A DNA stretch of 64,000 nt from Scedosporium boydii (Eukaryota > Ascomycota > Sordariomycetes > Microascales > Microascaceae): assembly GCA_002221725.1 (NCBI GenBank), contig NJFT01000032.1, positions 186,001 to 250,000 on the forward strand. The letters are read 5' to 3'. The notes under the pieces are model-generated. The model had not been told where the DNA came from, ran no database searches, and saw nothing but the letters and a program-made list of their open reading frames with translations. The first letter of the stretch is position 1. Each line of letters opens with the position of its first letter. The translations under genes were made by a program, and so were the position numbers. Positions 35,201 to 47,044 of this stretch are shown piece after piece.

Positions 35201-36618
35201 CTGTAGCCATGTCCAGGTACCACAACCTCCCTATTGAGGCCGTTGTCGGTCAGATTTACGATCTTTGCAAGGATCAGCATGGTTGCCGCTACCTCCAGAA
35301 GAAGCTTGAGGAGCAGAATCCCAGCCAGACCCACATGGTTTGGCTCGAGACCAACCAGCATGTCGTTGAGCTCATGACGGATCCCTTCGGCAATTACCTC
35401 TGCCAGAAGCTCCTTGAGTTCTGCAACAATGACGAGCGGACTGTTCTCATCCAGAACGCTTCTGTCGACATGGTCCGAATCGCGCTCAACCAGCATGGCA
35501 CCCGTGCCCTCCAAAAGATGATTGAGTTCGTCTCGACCCCCGATCAGGTGAAGATTATCGTCGAGGCCCTCCGCAACCGTGTTGTCGAGCTCATTCAAGA
35601 CTTGAACGGAAATCACGTTATCCAGAAGTGCCTTAACAAGCTCTCTGCGGCGGATGCCCAGTTCATTTTCGATGCTGTTGGCACGCACTGCATCGAGGTC
35701 GGAACTCACCGCCATGGATGCTGCGTCCTTCAGCGATGCATTGACCATGCCAACGCGGACCAAAAGGCTTGGCTTATCACGCGTATCACGGAGCACGCCC
35801 ATGTCCTTGTCCAAGATCCGTACGGCAATTACGTGATCCAGTACATCATTGACCTTAACGACCCGGCCTTCACGGAGCCCGTCGTCAATCAGTTCCGCAG
35901 CCACGTCCCGCCGCTGTCTCGCCATAAATTCAGCTCCAACGTCATTGAGAAGTGCCTCCGATGCGCCCAGGATCCCTCCAAGGACATGATTGTCGATGAG
36001 ATCCTTGCCCCTGGCGAGATTGAGAAGTTGATCCGTGACAACTATGCCAACTACGTTATCCAGACCGCTTTGGAGTATGCCACTCCCTACAAGAAGGCTG
36101 CCTTGGTTGATGCCATCCGACCTGTTCTGCCTAGCGTTCGCTCGACTCCCTACGGCCGACGTATTCAGGCCAAGATTCACAACTACGACGGCCGCAACTC
36201 CGGACAGGGAACTCCCGCCGACCCCACTGGTGGTCAGATCCCCATGCGTCCTTCCCACAACCGTGGCATGTCCAGCGGTAACGTGTCTCTTGCCTCGGCT
36301 GGTAATGTCGGCTTCTCGGGCATCGGAAACGGCCTCTCTGGTGGTAACATGGGCGGCGGAAACAGCTCCAACATCCAGCCTCACCGCAACAACAACAACA
36401 ATGGTGGCAGCAACACAAACAACAACAATCACCAGAGCGGTTTCCCTGCTGCGAACAACATCATGCCGATCGGTGCTGCCCCTGGCCAGAGGATGCAGGT
36501 GGGACAGTTTGGCTACCCTCAGCCTCCTCGGAGCAACGGTAACACTGCGGGTGGCCCTCCTCCCCCTGCTGCCGGTGCAGCCCCCGCTACTGACAACGGC
36601 GAGTCTCAGTGGCTGTAA
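32241..36618 (+). CDS. PUF4: Pumilio-family RNA-binding protein, Puf4 type
   Basis: Exons 32241-32447, 32741-33354, 33589-33769, about 34338-35082 and 35207-36618, about 1052 residues. The N terminus (MDDLRYVRNDPAFNGL) and the low-complexity half with short conserved pieces (TYHKVQL, TRFLFGDDD, QQHFHNHNASLGR) are typical of filamentous-fungal Puf4-like proteins. The C-terminal part has eight PUF repeats starting at MSRYHNLPIE: CRYLQ, NYLCQ, TRALQ, NHVIQ, CCVLQ, NYVIQ, SNVIE and NYVIQ. SNxxE in repeat 7 is the guanine-reading triad. The tail is Asn/Gly/Pro-rich. Such proteins bind UGUA-type 3' UTR elements and promote mRNA decay or localisation. The junction after 33769 is the weak point: the next clean phase-0 acceptor is at 34337, giving a 568-base intron, whereas an ATG at 34311 with a C/T-rich leader could start a shorter isoform. 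Earlier and later junctions fit well. Confidence 0.88.
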
Positions 36619-38780
36619 TACTATGCCTTCCTTCTCTGTAACGGTATGAGATTTGGTGGTAAGCCGGTGTGTTTGGTGTTTAGCGCGCTCTCCACCGCCT
36701 ACTACCCCAAATCTCCCCTCGGAACGCACGTTTACGACACGGATTATGACTTCACGAGCATCTTTTTTTCCCCTTGTTACGCTTTGTTTTCAGCACTGCC
36801 TTCAACGATATGCGCCCTCAATTTTCTTCTTTTTGCGTGTACACTACACCATCTCGAAAAATTACAAAAACCAACCAAAAAAAAAAGAAGAAATATTCGA
36901 TTACGCACTGGGATTCCATTACCACCGACCGGAGGGCTTTGCCAGTTAGGCAGCGGGTTATTTCTGTCCCTTTTTCTTTTCTTTCAAGAACCCTCGTCTT
37001 CGCAGACTCTTGGGAAAGAGGTCGCCAGTTGGACGGGGTCGCAATATACATCGGGCAAGACTTTTGTGTCTACCACTTGGGCGAGACACTTTGTATCATG
37101 GCAAGTCTTCGGCCCGGGTTGGCTCCAGGTTTAGTTTCTTGAAACTACATTCTTGAGCTAGGAGGTTTTGATTCTAAGGCGGGCAAAACGTTTCTGAATC
37201 GGTGACCGCTTCGATGGGCTATGGTTATCTTGCCATCGAGTCCAACGTTTCTCGCGAATCTTGCGATTCGGTGTGCCTCCATTAGAGCTGCTCTTTCCTG
37301 GACGCCTCTGGTCTGCGGGGCTGATCTCGGACAACAATTTCGTTGGCCCTTGATCGCTCGATTTCGAGTTACTCTGTAGACCTCTGCGGTCTGCTTTTGT
37401 TTTTCTTGCTTTCCGTCGGCTGATGCCTTTCTTCCGGTACCCTTCGACCACTGTATCCAATTATCAAACACCCTTTTTCCTAGTTTGTCTTCCTTCGCCT
37501 TTCCCTTTCTCACCACCATTTTCGAGGACGTACATTTTGTGTCTTTTGGTCTGGTAGCTCTGGGGAGGATAGGCGGAATTCAATCAGACATTTTGTGGAG
37601 GGAGGAACTATCAAAATAAGAAGTGCTGGGAGAGCTGGTAATTTTGTGTGCCTTTTTTTTCTCACTTGTGTGTTTTCTTGACATTGTGCTCCCTTCTGAC
37701 CTGTTCTTTTCTGTTATTTGCCCCCTACACCGTCCATCCAGCCTTAACAATTGTTACTACTGTATCACTTTCCGTTCTTCTTCCCCTTCTTCCATTCTCT
37801 GTGCCCATGTTCCCGTTTCCCCTTAAAGTGTTACCTTTCGTTTATCTTGTTTTCCCCGACATTGTTTCGCATGTAACTACCTTTGCTAGCTAGATCTCGA
37901 AGAAGAACCCTTTTTTATGTGTTCATACTAATACATGGTTCTGTATTTGTTAACAACAAGGTATGAAAATGAGTTTACTCTGTGAAGTATTTGCTGCTTG
38001 CCGCGTGGACATGAGAGTTCCTGTTGTTTCTCGAAGTAGACCGACGTGTGTGTTTTGCTTTGCTGAATAGCGCTTTCTGCGTCTCGGAGGGCTTCGCCTC
38101 ATCTTGTTTATATCTAGATCTATCGCCTGCGTTGGCTCATTTGGAAAACGGGTTCTCATTTTCCGACATGAGTGGAGATGATATTCATCTTTGCTGGGCA
38201 TGAGCATGTTTTCTACCATGAACTTTCTCCCAGACTCCGAAAATGGTTACGTCTTAACGAGAACGTGGGAAACCGTTCTTACACACAAAGTACTAATGCC
38301 ACATACACTCGACTCACGAGTCGAGAAGGATATTAGGATTCCATTCCGCATTATAAGGACCACTACAGAGACCATCACATACGTAAAAAGAGAGAACAGG
38401 GCCAGCTTCCATCATCGACGTGATATCATTTCATCATTGTTTTCCTTTTCCCCTCCGTTCCTCGAGGGGGAAAAAAACAAAGAAAATTTGGAACAAAGGA
38501 AGAAGAAAATATTCGCGAGACCCTGACTCCGATTTCGAACGGTTTTGTGCTATGAAAGTTTTCTTTCTGTCATGTTTCGCTTTTTAAACCCTTTTTAATA
38601 ACCACCCCTTAAAAACACTTGCCCCGAAAGAGAGAAGAACAGCGAGAAAAGGAAAAAAGGGATAGGCATAAGTCCCCTTTTCTCTCTTCTGCCCCTCCCA
38701 CCCCCGTTTCTTTTTCTCCTCCTCTCCCCCAAAATACCCCCACCAATCCCACAGCAACGAGGCTAAGAAAAGCCTCGCGC
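36619..38780. other. Intergenic, 3' ends of PUF4 and eL15 genes
   Basis: The two flanking genes are convergent. The region is rich in T and C/T runs, with open frames up to about 160 codons but no family signal. A long 3' UTR for the PUF gene is plausible, since the first several hundred bases lack other features. Nothing else is supported. Confidence 0.4.
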
Positions 38781-39876
38781 TTATCGGTAACGCCAAAGCT
38801 GGAGGGTATTGTGACGCTTCCAGGTCTTCCTGCGCCCGGCGCGGGTGTTGTTGTACCTGTGGCCCTTGTTGAGGCCGCGGGACTTCTTGCCGGTGGCGGT
38901 GAGGCCGCGGGCCTCGCGGTGCTTGTGGACGGGGTTGACGATCCAGTTGATGCGGGGGTCGAGGCGGATGGCCTTGTGCTGGGGGTCGACGAGGATGACC
39001 TCGTAGTACTTGTAGGTTGAGTCCTCGTTGATCCAGTACGAGTTGAGGACGCGGAGGTTGGCGCAGCGGCGGCCGACGCGCTCTTCGGCGGTGGCGCGGA
39101 GGGAGCGTTGGTACTTGAGCTGGTTGATACCGTGGCTGGTGGGCTTGCCTGTTGGAAGGGTTTTTGGTTAGTTATGGCGTTCTTTTCACAATGGGAGAAA
39201 GAGATGGGAGAGAGAGAAGGGAAGAAACGTACCATAGGTGGCACCCTTGGGAGCGGGCTTCTTGCGGCCACCACGGCGGACTCGGATGCGGTAGATAACG
39301 TAGCCCTGCTTAGCCTTGTATCCGAGGCGGCGGGCCTTGTCGGGGCGCGAGGGGCGAGAGGCGCGGTGGCAGACATTCAATTGACGGAGCTATATTGATG
39401 CAGTCTCAGCAAAATGTTCAACGACTGTATAGCAAGGGCGGTTGGGGAGTTTGTTTCTTTCATCTTGCGGTCCCTTTTTGTCCTCGCTCAGTATTTTTGT
39501 TCAAAATTCTCGGAAGAATTTTGTCTTTCGATCCGGCCTCGCCATGGAATGCCTTGGTGTCTTCTTTCTGCCAGCTTCCCTCGCAAGATATATCTTCCCA
39601 GAGAAGACATTGGTCACGAGGAAGGAGATAGAGAAAAGCCATCCAGGACAGGCGGGCGGATCGGCAGAGAAAAAAAATCGAGCAGAGGACGGGTTCCATC
39701 GCAAGGCAGAAACAATCCCGAGACTCGCCCACAGGTATTCGAAGAATTGAATGTGTTTGTGTATATGATTCGGTAGGTTTTCAACGTACTTCCCAGCATC
39801 GGACTCGGAGAAGGAAGCGCATCACATCGGACTGCTTCTTCTTCTGAAGCTCTTCGACATACTTGAGGGCACCCAT
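38781..39876 (-). CDS. RPL15: 60S ribosomal protein eL15
   Basis: Three exons on the minus strand: 39876-39790, 39389-39233 and 39148-38781, exactly 203 residues, the family length. Exon 1 reads [18 protein letters not shown], exon 2 starts [19 protein letters not shown], and exon 3 ends in HNTLALWRYR. Intron 1 is 400 bases, much longer than others in the window, and intron 2 is 84 bases; a long first intron near the 5' end is common in fungal ribosomal protein genes. eL15 is a basic rRNA-binding component of the large subunit near the core of the tunnel side. No domain is missing. The family and both junctions are certain. Confidence 0.97.
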
Positions 39877-40532
39877 TTTGACTGCGAGAACAAAGAAACA
39901 AGGACCCGACGTTAGTTTTCTTTCTTTCGTTTCTCACTAACAAGATGAGGGATGAGAGGAGGGAATTGGAGCAAACAAACCGGCTGTTCTATGTCGAGGG
40001 GGGTTAGTAAAGTCGTTTGGGGGTGAGGATGGAGGAGGGGGAGGATGCGGATTTCGTACGAGTTCGAAAGTTTTAATGGAAGAATTGCCCTTATCACGGT
40101 GGGTTTGGATTTTTGGTGGGAGGGCAGAGTTTGTGGGCTGCGTAATGCCGAAAAGGGTTTAGCCTGGATTTCAGGGATTTTTGGACCAGAGCAAGGAGGA
40201 CCTTTGCCCAACTGTTCCTGGTCTCGTGACCTTCATGGTCCGTTCTCGGTGAGAGGTTCCTCACCGAAAATTCAACGACAAGTCTTCAAGATGAGCAAGG
40301 GCTCATGTCTCTCAGATAAGGTAAGGAAATCTACTAATGCAATATTAGTGAAGGTTACCTTTCGAACTTGAATAGAGCCGTCAATATCGTTTCATCTTGG
40401 CCAGCCACTTTCTCGAAGAATTCACAAACAGCAGTATCCCATCTAACAAACTCTCGGACTAATACCCTCATTCCCAGATGGCTTGCTCAACTACCCCAGA
40501 CGGCCTCCAGACACAGTCCTCCTGAAATTTCA
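39877..40532. other. Intergenic, eL15 promoter region
   Basis: About 650 bases upstream of the eL15 gene and downstream of the next minus-strand gene. It contains the eL15 promoter and leader. A plus-strand frame of about 108 codons at 40045-40371 has no recognisable content. No RNA gene or repeat is evident. Confidence 0.4.
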
Positions 40533-41580
40533 TCATTTCTCAGACGAAGAGCCCAAAGTATCACTTCCCCGTATCCCACTTGAAACCCCATGCCACGCCT
40601 TCCAAACACTCCAGACCTCTTCGCCCCACGGCTTCTCCTGATGCGAAGCCAGACTCTTCGCAAGGAAAGAGTGCGCCAGTCTCTCCTTGTCAGTCTTCGG
40701 CTCGGGGATAGCAAGACTGCCCTCGCCGACACGAGAGGCCATAAAAGCTCTCTCGATCAGCTTCTTGCCGATCCCGGCCGCCATGTTCGTAATCTCCAGC
40801 ACCTGACCCTTGTCCTCGTCACTCGACGAAGCTGGCAGGGCATACTTTTCGCTTTGTGTCACCTTGTTGGTTTCCTCGTAGTGTTTCAAGATATCTCGAC
40901 ATAGAGCTAGGGTCTCCTGGCCTTGTCTGTAGAGAGGCTGCGCTTCAATGTCCGTTGACATGCCCGACGGAGAATCCGACATTGTCGATAACTGCAAGAA
41001 CTTGCCATTGATTTCCTTCGTAAATGCGCTAGTAAAGTTCTCCCTGGCCATCCTGTTAGCGGCCGCCTTTATGGGATGTATTGTGGCATACATTTGAGCA
41101 ATTTTCTTCTGCACAAACTCAGCCAAAGCATTCTCCTCACTCTCCTGCTTTTTCAGGAACTGAGGAAGACACTTGGTGGACCTTAGCGCCTCGTTCTGGC
41201 CAGATCTATGTTTCAATGCAACTTTGTCGACTTTTGCCATAGCTCTAAACACTCCATATTAGTGAGAACTGTCAAGGTCACGATTCGAATTCCGGTTCAC
41301 TTACCGGACCGGGTGAAGTTCCTCGTCTTCTCCGGGGCTAAATCCATTCTCCCCAGTCCGCTCGAGACTCGGTCCGCTCTTACCCCGTCCGTTCTCCGCA
41401 CCGGAATACAGTATCTCCAACCTCGGCGACCGTCGAGTCGGCTGTCTCCGGCTTCTCTTCACTTTCTTGTTTGCCGAACTCGATACCACATCTGAGACAT
41501 CACTGTCTAGCACTTACAAAGAAGTAAGCGTGAGAGAACTTTCTCCTTGTCTAACAATTTAAGTAGAGGAAAGGAAGAGA

Positions 41581-41611
<31 letters not shown>

Positions 41612-41676
41612 CTAGTAGTATACTTACAGTCACCTCGGACTGACTTGCGTTTGACGGCCTGTCGTCTAGGAGCCAT
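40533..41676 (-). CDS. Basic protein of unknown function
   Basis: Three exons on the minus strand: 41676-41628, 41506-41305 and 41244-40533, introns of 121 and 60 bases, 320 residues. The phases 1 and 2 agree at both junctions, which is the main support, together with donors GTAAGT in each case. The N terminus is strongly basic and nuclear-like (MAPRRQAVKRKSVRG, NKKVKRSRRQPTRRSPRLE), including an SPRLE element of the kind found in chromatin proteins. The middle (about 90-160) is helical and charged (FLKKQESEENALAEFVQKK). The C-terminal third is mixed. I do not recognise a family. A nuclear, chromosome-associated role is suggested only by the basic motifs. The first intron contains a (GA)n tract. 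Confidence 0.72.
41585..41611. repeat. (GA)n microsatellite in intron 1
   Basis: An uninterrupted GA dinucleotide run of about 13 units lies in the first intron of the basic protein gene. On the transcribed strand it is a CT tract about 12 bases downstream of the 5' splice site. Confidence 0.9.
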
Positions 41677-44036
41677 GGCGAACGAAGTAGCACAATCGGC
41701 GGACTTCTTCCAAACTTTTAAATCCTCGAAACAAGGTATTGAGGCCTTGGAATACAAGCAAGTGCAAGATGCATGCGAACAGTTATTAAAATGTGTAAAG
41801 AGATTCACACAGAGAAAATACTCGACTGCCGAGCTGCTCCCGAGAGCCCGCCCAAGACGAATCGGCCTTCAAATGCCGAAGATAAAGACCGCTGTATAAT
41901 GAGTACCCCTCTCCATCCATTTGCGTCCTTCATCCTTCAATCCTCCCTTCCTTCAGAAGGGAGAAAATCAATCCTCTCGAACATGTGACGATTACCCATT
42001 GAGACTCACGACTTGTAGTTTCTCCACAAGGGAGAAAGCGTTGCTCTTTCCTCCGAAGCCAAAACCTGCGTAACAACCCGGAAGTCGCTTGACCTTGGGA
42101 TGAATGAAGGAAGGAGCTACTAGTCACGAAAGTCGCGCGGCTAGCTGGCATGTGCATGTGCATGTGCATGGCCCCGTCTACATACTTACATGTCCTTTGA
42201 CCACCTCGAAAACGGAAGGCATGGCAGGTTGCGAGGAACTCAGTCATGTTCGCTCTGGAGGAACGAATCAACATCGCACTAACATGGAAGTATCGAGATA
42301 TCAGGGCGAGGCAGCTATCTTCCCAAGTCACAAATCTCACAATCGAGGCAAGGCCAGGTCGTCAAATAAAGGAGGTCATAACCGCATCATCAATTTCCGC
42401 ACATTATCCAACCTATCTATCTGTCTGAATACCTGTCTTTTGGAAAGAGAAGAACAAAAAAAAAAAAGGAAAATTGCAAGACAAAATGGGTAGAAGAAAA
42501 CAAGAATAAAAGAAAAGGAAAATTGCCTGAAGTTCCACCAAGTGTATCGACCAAACACCAAAAATAACGGGAAAAAAAGGATGCCAAGCGAAGAAACAAG
42601 TCTTTTAAGTTAGTAATGCATCATCCTCCCAGCCATCATACTTGAGAGAAGGACGAAGAAAGGAAGAGATAAACCCTGGAAGATCGAAAAGGGGCACGCA
42701 GAAAGGGGGGAAGACGAAGAGTAGACAAAATAGACCAGCGACAAGAAGCGGGTCGAATGAAATGAGGAAAATTAACGAGGATTTCAGAAATGGGGTTGAG
42801 GGGAAGGTTGTCAACTCTCAAGACACATCCACAATACACATCTTGACAAGCCCACACAAGAATCATGCATAGAGAAGGGCAAACACCAGGCCAACGAATC
42901 GAGAGAAGGGTCCGGTTGGAAAGCCAGGTCGAACGGCAGAAGTAGAGAGGGAAAGGGGGAAAGGAACCGCGAGCAAAGTGCAAGTGTCTACCATAAGTGG
43001 TGGCATTCAGGAACAAATTAGGAAAACAGAGTGGCCGTTTTGTTGGAGACAAACAAGACCGAAGAAGAAATCTTTGTCTATGATAGTCAGGTATCCGCGG
43101 TATAGAAACAGATGTAGCAAAACCCTTTTTGCAAAAATCAAAACCTGCAAGTGCTGTCTTTGGAGTCTTTTCCTTCGACATTGTATCATAAACCCCCCGT
43201 TTAATCCGGAATCATTTTTCGTAAAGGACAGTGTTGTAGTAGTAGTGTAACTTCGAAAAGTCAAAGTGCGCCGAATGAGTAAAATGCATGTCGACTTGGT
43301 TTGGCTACCCATCCCAAGTTGGAAGCAAGGGAAATCGTCGTTGCGCCTAAAACAGATGACACTTTGCAATGCCACCAGCCAGAGATTCCAGTAGATGTCT
43401 CAGGAGAAACGCCGACGACCGCGGTACAATAGGTATCGCACCTGTCTTAGCGACCGGGATCTCGGACGCTGAGACATCATATCAAAAACATCTTTGCATG
43501 AAGAATAGACATGGTCCGCCGAGTCCAAGTCTTCGAGCCAAGAGTCCGTCGTAAAACGTTGAAAAAAAAAACAAGGTATTGTTTGAATGGCATCACGAAA
43601 CTCCCCCTTCCCGTTTTCTGAAAAGAAGGCCGAGGGTTGGGTTCAATGGTGTTACTGATATCCGGGAAATTCGAGACAGAATTTTCGCGCGCTTCTTTAT
43701 AGTGCTGTCTATGTCGTGTTTGGTCTCTCATCCCTCGTCACGTCTTCCATGAGAATGGCGCTCAAAGATCAAGAGAGTCGTACTCCGTCGTGTGTCAGGT
43801 GAAACAGTGAAAATGAGGAACAGCGCTACGTCCCTCACTTCCGTCGTGGTGGTAGGGAAAAAGAAACCAGGGTTGGTAATTGGTGTCAACTCGTCACCCC
43901 AAATAGGTACAAAGAAGTAGAAAAATCATCGAAACTCGTGCAAACTCGACATCGCTCGCTTGCAAAATAAGGGGCGAGTCCAAATCGTAAATCTGACAAG
44001 ATCACGCAAGACTCGGGCGTCCAAAGCCGCCTTGAT
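41677..44036. other. Intergenic, basic protein gene to PSP1 gene
   Basis: About 2.4 kb between two minus-strand genes. It holds the promoter of the basic protein gene (left) and the 3' end of the PSP1-domain gene (right). A short tandem of the hexamer CATGTG lies at about 42149-42170. The 42440-43260 part is purine-rich on the plus strand. No gene, tRNA or transposon trace is seen. Confidence 0.4.
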
Positions 44037-47000
44037 TTATCGGGTCAATGATAGTCCCTGGAACGACGAAACCCAATCTTGCTGGTTGCCCAGCTGGGAG
44101 AGACCATGTCCGTGAGGACCGGTATTGGGTCCTTGACCGGCGACGCGTCTCATGCCGCCCGCGAAGTCATTCTGTTGCGAAAAACTAGAGCCGTATAGGT
44201 CTGCATTCGAACCGGCTCCCGCGTGGTAGGGCATGCTAGCCGCACCGCCTCGAGACGCAGCCCCGAATCCCAAGCCGCCGTACTGCTGTTGTTGCTGCGG
44301 CTGTTGTTGGTAGGCAAAGTTGGCAGGGGAGTAACTGGGAGCAGACGCTAGGGCGGGGGCACGATCGTTACCAGAGAATCCCTGACCAAACCCGGTGGAC
44401 TGGAATCCACGCCCAACTTGGGATGCGCTAGAGGTTTCCTGCTGAGTCTGAGTGGTGCGACGCTCAGGGTGACCCAGGCTTCGTCCAACACCCACTGCAC
44501 CAGGGCCGATACCACTAGGAGGCTGCAAACCAAGAGTGGGGTTGGCGAAAGACGCAGGGTTCACCGCAGACATCCAAATTCGAGTCTTGTAGATCTTGAA
44601 CAGATCAGTAACGAGTGAGTTGAAGTTGATATACGAGTCGGCAAAGTAGTAGAAGGTGAGCTTCTTCCAGTCCCTTGGGGAAAAAAATTAAGTTAGCATC
44701 GTGGGGTTTTAGAGAAAGAAAGCCGGCTGAGTGAAAAGGGCCAGGAAAAGTGTGCGAGACGTACATTTGGAATTCGGCATCAAGAATCTCCATGTTAAGA
44801 CCATGTTCCTTGACCTTTTGCATGCAGACACGCTTGGCCTTGGCTTCATTACCTTCCTTCTCCCGCAAAGAGTGGATTTCGTGGCTCTGAGCGAGGCGCT
44901 TAATGAGCTTCGGCTTGAGCTCGCCGGGGTTCGACTCCTGCATATGATGGTGGCTGGGAGGACCCATGCCTCCCACGGCGCTCCCTTGAAGACCGTTCGA
45001 GGCACCCATCAGACCCATTCCGACATTTTCTTGAGCCGCAGCCGCATTTTGCGAATACATCATCAGCCACTTGTAGTGCTCCTCGGCGTAGTATTCCTTC
45101 AACTCTCGGGCCGTCTGCCAGTCCACATTGTCCCTCACAACCGTGCCAATGTCGGTTCCGCGATCGGCCTCGACAATGACGAGATCACCCGGCTTCACTG
45201 TAAGGCCAGTGCCCTCCTGGATGTAGAACACATCTGCTCGTGAGCACTTGAAATAAACGATGTGCAAAAGTTGATTCTGGCGTGGCTGGCTCATGCCGTA
45301 GAGGGTGCGGTGAGGTGAGGTGGCACGGTTCGATCCGAAGGGGCCTTGGAGGTTGTACGGAGACGGGAATTGGTTCGTATAAGATTGCGCTAGACCTGAT
45401 GAGACGGGGCCTGCGGCTCCGGGATACTGCGACGAGGTTCCTAGCTCGGTGTTAGTCAATTATTCGTGGCGAAAAATGAGAAGTGAAGGGGATAGGATGA
45501 GTGAGGGACGGAGAGGGCTTACCAGCACCGGCCATGGGGAAGCCAGCAGTGTCTCCATAGCTTCCGGGATAGTCTTGAGAAGTTTGAGCGTCCTGTGCTC
45601 CCATGTCAAGACCGGCAGAAGCAGCAGCATGATCGCCCAGAGAACCGATGGACGCCTGCCTAGTGGGTACATCTGCAAACGAATGGCGTCGACTCTGGGA
45701 AATGTCGCCAAGGCTGCCGAATCCAAGCTGACTGTGCCAGAGGCCTTTCTTCACGACATCGTGCTTCCGAGAATCCATACCGAAAGGCGATCGGAATGCG
45801 CTCGGACCAAATTCGCTCATCCTGCGATTCAGAGTCCTTCTAGGGTTGATCAGATCGGCAACGTCGTTTGACTCGTCAAGCTCATCAATGGCATATTCCG
45901 ATTCCTCGGGGACGGTCTCGCGAAGAGTGTAACCGCTGGAAAGGCCGTAAGCGGCAGCGGTGGAGGATCGAGGTCGCAGACGCGCACTGTGGTACTGCTG
46001 CTGCTGTTGCTGCTGCTGTTGGCGCAGCATCGCATTCTCCCTGGCGAGCATCTCAATGGTCTTAGACTCGGCGGATTGGTGGATGGAGCTTTGATAGAGG
46101 ACTTCGGATGCGCTCTCGACATCTTCCTCGTCATCCTCGACTTCCTTAACTTTATCAAGACCACTCTCATTCGACATTTCACTCAGCATGCTCGGTCGGG
46201 ACGGCCGATGCTGGATGCTGGTGTGACCATGCGTCCGAGCACGGACAAGAATCGTAGAGGAGCTCATGGAGGGTGGGATGGAATCTGGATCCATTTGTCC
46301 CGTCGAGTAGGACTGAGAGCGATATGTCTTCGGGGTTGGGTGGAGTGAAATGCTGTATGGGAATTGAGAGCCTCCAACTTGTTCCCGTGGCACGGGAGAT
46401 GTCTGAGACAAATTTCCAGTTTCAGGCCCGAATACTGAGTTCGCAGGAGCGCCCGGGGGCAGAGCTGTAGTTGGGGAAGGCAGAACCTCGCTCAGTCGGG
46501 ATGGCTCCTTCCTCTCACTATTCCATATCGCGGTGCTCCAGGAGAATGATGAGGCTGGGGCTCGTCCCATCATGGCCGATGAAGCAGAATTCGATCCCCA
46601 AAGGCCGCCCGAGGCATCGGCGGAAGGCGTGCCTGGGTGAGAGGTGGTTGGAGACATCGAGTTACTCGCGAAGGAGTCTTTCCTAGGTCGAGGTATCTGC
46701 GGAGAGGTATCGTTCAGCCACGAGGCGCGTCGAACGGGCTTATGGGGCGGGGCAAAAGCTGCTTGTAGCGATTCGGGTACTCTCGACTCGACTTCGTCGT
46801 CTGAGCTAGCGAGAGCTTCGGAGTCGGGTGTCAAAGCCCTTGCGGTTAGTTTCTCTAGAAGAATGGCTTGACTGGAGGGTGGAACGGAGGAAAGTCCGCC
46901 CTGGCCAATCTTGGATGGCGTGTCTGGTTTGATGGCTACTGAGCTCATTCTCTTATGGGAGGGTTCCACGTTCCAACTATCCAGCACCAAGGGGGTGTAC

Positions 47001-47044
47001 GAGGCGTTAGGTTCGGGGAAAGCAGCGGAAGTGGCACTAGGCAT
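44037..47044 (-). CDS. PSP1: PSP1 C-terminal domain protein
   Basis: Three exons on the minus strand: 47044-45523, 45440-44765 and 44673-44037, introns 82 and 91 bases, 944 residues. The start is the first ATG of the open frame (MPSATSAAFPEP). The first 500 residues are Ser/Pro-rich and likely disordered, with an acidic stretch (EVEDDEEDVES) and a nine-Gln run. The conserved PSP1 module follows: LLHIVYFKCSRADVFYIQ, GDLVIVEADRGTDIGTVV, then ILDAEFQM and DWKKLTFYYFAD rebuilt across intron 2. The tail is Gly/Gln-rich with a second Gln run. In yeast, PSP1 was found as a suppressor of DNA polymerase alpha mutations, and the protein is linked to RNA granules and mRNA turnover; the module is shared with bacterial YaaT-like proteins. 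Its molecular role is not established. Family certain, function inferred. Confidence 0.9.

Noticed and set aside
35185..36729. A 514-codon open frame on the minus strand
   Set aside because: It is the reverse-strand shadow of the PUF-repeat exon, which has strong family identity on the plus strand. The shadow's composition (Val/Leu/Asp-rich) reflects the codon bias of the real gene.
36646..37142. Overlapping frames of 98 to 162 codons after the PUF4 stop
   Set aside because: Three frames are open at once in T/C-rich sequence, without family content. They are best explained as 3' UTR.
39390..39789. A small nucleolar RNA in the long first intron of the eL15 gene
   Set aside because: Ribosomal protein introns are common snoRNA hosts and there is a loose C-box-like AGATGA about 50 bases before a CTGA on the minus strand. 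But the C box is imperfect and no terminal stem can be drawn, so this is not supported.
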